Of a stretch of DNA of 64,000 nucleotides, positions 61,626 to 64,000 are shown piece after piece (position 1 is the first letter of the stretch; each line of letters starts with the position of its first letter). The stretch comes from Sinorhizobium sp. 6-70 (lineage in GTDB: Bacteria; Pseudomonadota; Alphaproteobacteria; Rhizobiales; Rhizobiaceae): assembly GCF_030124375.1 (NCBI RefSeq), contig NZ_JASKLS010000019.1, positions 47,126-111,125 of the forward strand, written 5' to 3'. Made by a program: the position numbers and the translations under genes. The notes under the pieces were generated by a model, which did no database searches, was not told the DNA's origin, and saw only the letters and a program-made list of their open reading frames with translations.

Positions 61626-62792
61626 GTGGAGCCGATCAAAACACCGCCGCCGTCACCGAACAAGAAGCTGGCACTCTTTCTCGACGGAACGTGGAATTCA
61701 GTCGGTACTAACACGAATGTCTGGCGTCTCCGCTCACTATGTGCAGACAAGGATCTCGAGGGTCGTCAGCAGCTTCGCTATTACGACACCGGAGTGAATG
61801 GTGTCATCGGCGGGGGCTGGGGCAAAGGCCTAACTGAGAATGTGCAGGAGGCCTACAATTGGCTGGTCGAGAACTACGAGGATGGTGATCAAATCTTCAT
61901 CTTCGGCTTCAGTCGCGGAGCTCACACCGCACGGAGCCTCGCCGGCTTCGTTTCGATATGCGGTCTGCTGAAACCCGGCGGAGCGTTAGGGGTAGATCAG
62001 CTATATGAGCGGTATCGAAACGACGACGATCGCACGATATATAAACTTCAGACATTTCAACCCCAGAGCATCACGCCTGAGGAGCGTTGGATGCTGAAGT
62101 ACTCCCGCCCGGTCGCGATCGAAATGGTCGGTGTATGGGACACCGTCGGAGCTCTGGGGGTTCCTGCATTCAGTCTCGCCGGTGTTAGCAGTTCGACTCT
62201 CAAGTTTCATCATACGGGCCTCCGCAAACCAATTAGGCATGGGTTCCATGCCCTCGCCATTGACGAACATCGAGCGAAGTTTGCGCCCACACCCTGGACA
62301 ATTCGGACTAAGGTCGCTGACACCACGGCGGCCCCGATGAGGCCGATCGAGAGTGTCGAACAACGCTGGTTTGTCGGCGCTCATGCTAATGTCGGTGGTG
62401 GTTGCTTTAACGACACGCTCGCTCAGATCCCGCTACAGTGGATGATGCAAAAGGCATCGAAACTTGGCCTAGCTTTTCGCAATAAGCTGGAGCTGGAGGG
62501 AGACGAGCATCTGGGTGCGATTTCGGATTCTTATAAGGAATTTCTCAAGGGGGCTTACTCTTGGGTGAGCAAAAGAAGCTACCGACCTGTTGCACCGGAA
62601 CCTTTCGTAGGTACGAGTGGGATCCACGCCAGGGTCAATGAAACGATCGACTCGTCCGTATTCGAAAGATGGCGAGAAGATATAAATTATCGCCCGCCCA
62701 ACCTGATCGACTGGGCAAAACGGAAAAAGATTGATCCGGCAGATATGCGTTGTTCCATCTTAGCGAACTCGCCGGCCATCAGCGCTCCGTGA
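61626..62792 (+). CDS. DUF2235 alpha/beta-hydrolase (T6SS phospholipase Tle1-related)
   Basis: The 388-residue protein has the DUF2235 signature LALFLDGTWNSVGTNTNVWRL and nucleophile elbow GFSRGAHTARSLAGF (Ser96), as in Tle1-type phospholipase effectors. Later KFHHTGLRKPIRHGFHALAIDEHRAKFAPTPW and WFVGAHANVGGGC carry further family motifs. No T6SS genes are in the window, so a secreted effector role is not supported; a stand-alone defence or metabolic role is possible. GTG 61626 with AGGAGA upstream is preferred over the TTG at 61575. Confidence 0.8.
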   Translation: MEPIKTPPPSPNKKLALFLDGTWNSVGTNTNVWRLRSLCADKDLEGRQQLRYYDTGVNGVIGGGWGKGLTENVQEAYNWLVENYEDGDQIFIFGFSRGAHTARSLAGFVSICGLLKPGGALGVDQLYERYRNDDDRTIYKLQTFQPQSITPEERWMLKYSRPVAIEMVGVWDTVGALGVPAFSLAGVSSSTLKFHHTGLRKPIRHGFHALAIDEHRAKFAPTPWTIRTKVADTTAAPMRPIESVEQRWFVGAHANVGGGCFNDTLAQIPLQWMMQKASKLGLAFRNKLELEGDEHLGAISDSYKEFLKGAYSWVSKRSYRPVAPEPFVGTSGIHARVNETIDSSVFERWREDINYRPPNLIDWAKRKKIDPADMRCSILANSPAISAP

Positions 62793-62908
62793 CCGTCAGC
62801 AATACCTCGGCCGCTTCCCATCAACATCAACGCAAGGAAAGCAGCGGCTTTGCGCCCCATTCCGGTCGTCCGGATCGTTTCTGCGGGGCCCAAAAGCTAC
62901 CGTTCCGC

Positions 62909-63715
62909 TTAGGCGGCCAAGCCGGTGAGAACGGGGTGGAGAGTACGAAGCAAAGCGATCAGGATCCGCTCTGCTTCTTCCTTCCCGGACTTGAGGACGT
63001 TCCGCTCTACGACCGCTCCGTGCACGGCCTTGTTGCGTACCTGGTAATTCCGCTTCACGTACTGATACCAATCACTTCTCTCCAGATCGCTTGCAGCCAA
63101 AAGGTGGCTCGCGCGTCTAGAAAGGGTTTCGCGCAATCTGGTTTCCGGTGCACATAAGATCGCATCAATGCCGGACCACAGCAGCATGATACGAAGATCC
63201 GCATCAAGCAGACCCTGTGAATTTCCGAAGGCGCGCATACCCACGCTAAACTTGGAGTCCGTAACAAGCGCGTCAAACAACGCCTTATGTTCTTTTGCCC
63301 AAGTGAGTTTTTCGCTGCCTGCGCGCTGGACTTGATTTACCGGCAGGCACAGTTGGCGGTTAGCCAAGCTGTACGCAGGGGTAGGCTGAACCGACACCGC
63401 ATAGAGGGGCCACACAGGGGCAGACACCGCAAGGGACAATAGATGGAAGGTCCATAATGCATTCCAAGCACGTTGAGCCAACTCGATGGCCTCGCCCTCA
63501 ATTCGGATTGCGAAGTGCTGCATAGCCTGTCCGTCGAGGACTGCTACATAAGCCGATAAGTGGTCCGTAGCATCAGCGATCTCGGCCTTCGATCGCGGTT
63601 CCGGCGGTTCGACTAGGGTCAATCCAGAGGCAATTTCATAGGGTTCAGGAATGATGAGTCCGTGGCCCACCAATAATATTGCTTCGGTGTCCCGACCGAC
63701 ACTAATTCCGACCAT
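62909..63715 (-). CDS. HEPN-like protein with R-x4-H motif
   Basis: The 268-residue product is largely helical in its C-terminal half and contains R227-NKAV-H232, an R-x4-6-H motif seen in HEPN domains, some of which cleave RNA in defence or toxin systems. Preceding WSGIDAILCAPETRLRETLSRRASHLL fits the Apea/HEPN type. The start at 63715 has GGAGG 7 nt upstream. It is convergent with the DUF2235 gene. Confidence 0.6.
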   Translation of the reverse strand: MVGISVGRDTEAILLVGHGLIIPEPYEIASGLTLVEPPEPRSKAEIADATDHLSAYVAVLDGQAMQHFAIRIEGEAIELAQRAWNALWTFHLLSLAVSAPVWPLYAVSVQPTPAYSLANRQLCLPVNQVQRAGSEKLTWAKEHKALFDALVTDSKFSVGMRAFGNSQGLLDADLRIMLLWSGIDAILCAPETRLRETLSRRASHLLAASDLERSDWYQYVKRNYQVRNKAVHGAVVERNVLKSGKEEAERILIALLRTLHPVLTGLAA

Positions 63716-63778
63716 GGATGTCCTCCGATATGAACTCTGATTTAGTTCCATTCGCCGAACGGAAACATAGCGGGATTA

Positions 63779-63994
63779 CTAGACCCTACTTGGCAGGCCT
63801 TTCTTGTCCAACGTTGCATTCAAGGCTCGCTCCAGGACACTGCCCGGTCGCACCGGCACAAGCGTAGAGTTGACCCCTACCACCGTCGCTTCCGTGGCGA
63901 TAAATTCCCAGGTTGGAGATGGACTGGCGGTGCCGCCCCAATAACGCTGTGCCACCTCGTCGTCCGACAAGTGGGGTTCAATATCCTTGCGCAT
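63779..63994 (-). CDS. hypothetical protein, probably 5'-truncated by the window edge
   Basis: The 71-codon frame (MRKDIEPHLSDDEVAQRYWGG ... LDKKGLPSRV) is open to the window edge and its Met may be internal. No family was recognised. A C-terminal PVRPGSVLERALNATLDKKGL is polar and helix-like. It lies upstream of the HEPN-like gene on the same strand, 63 bp away, so it may be its partner. Confidence 0.45.
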   Translation of the reverse strand: MRKDIEPHLSDDEVAQRYWGGTASPSPTWEFIATEATVVGVNSTLVPVRPGSVLERALNATLDKKGLPSRV

Positions 63995-64000
63995 CTGCGC

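Overview
This window comes from a legume-nodulating alphaproteobacterium (order Hyphomicrobiales, a rhizobium; Mesorhizobium, Rhizobium or Sinorhizobium-like, species not resolved). The evidence is a rhizobial nitrogen-fixation region (prxS-rpoN2, nifQ, iscN-nifU-nifS-nifW, fixABCX, nifA, nifB, fdxN, nifZ, fixU) ending at a nodD. Pseudogenes, an insertion-sequence remnant, a tRNA 3'-end remnant with an integrase fragment, and toxin-antitoxin and defence-type genes point to accessory DNA such as a symbiosis island or symbiotic plasmid. No rRNA, intact tRNA gene or CRISPR array was seen.

Positions 1-2.6 kb hold a decayed homocitrate-synthase (nifV-like) 3' end behind a good sigma-54 promoter, a TauE/SafE-type permease and a GntR/FCD regulator. 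At 2.8-8.8 kb a tightly packed operon encodes a phosphonate biosynthesis route: PEP mutase, aminotransferase, cytidylyltransferase, CDP-alcohol phosphotransferase, a SelA-like PLP enzyme with a C-terminal extension, and a short-chain dehydrogenase lacking its expected catalytic tyrosine. No phosphonopyruvate decarboxylase is present.

At 9.1-16.6 kb (minus strand) lies a C-P lyase operon phnGHIJK-phnM-metallophosphoesterase-phnL-2H phosphoesterase. phnN and phnP are not in the window. A Pho box at 16781-16798 sits between phnG and a divergent Ugp-type ABC importer (16.9-21.7 kb). Further right are an orphan Mur-ligase-like enzyme, an IS5-family remnant, two methyltransferases, a PhnF-like regulator divergent from a second substrate-binding protein plus an alpha/beta hydrolase, and an amine/amino-acid oxidation module (aminotransferase, RidA, FAD oxidase, 2Fe-2S subunit, FAD/2Fe-2S oxidoreductase).

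At 36.35-40 kb a tRNA-Gln 3' remnant and a truncated integrase border a small cassette: ImmA-like protease, XRE repressor, a 67-residue protein with a repeated motif, a zinc-ribbon/TIR protein and a PD-(D/E)XK-like protein. This looks like a mobile defence cassette and is the best candidate here for an undescribed system.

At 41-59 kb is the nif/fix block. NifA upstream sites (TGT-N10-ACA) and -24/-12 promoters are visible before prxS, iscN and fixA, and a -24/-12 promoter before nifB. nifU is broken by frameshifts between iscN and nifS, and a SIR2-like gene is translationally coupled to fixU. From 60 kb to the end there is a 'mobile mystery' pair (XRE + Fic) with five operator-like repeats at 32-33 bp spacing, a DUF2235 hydrolase and a HEPN-like protein.
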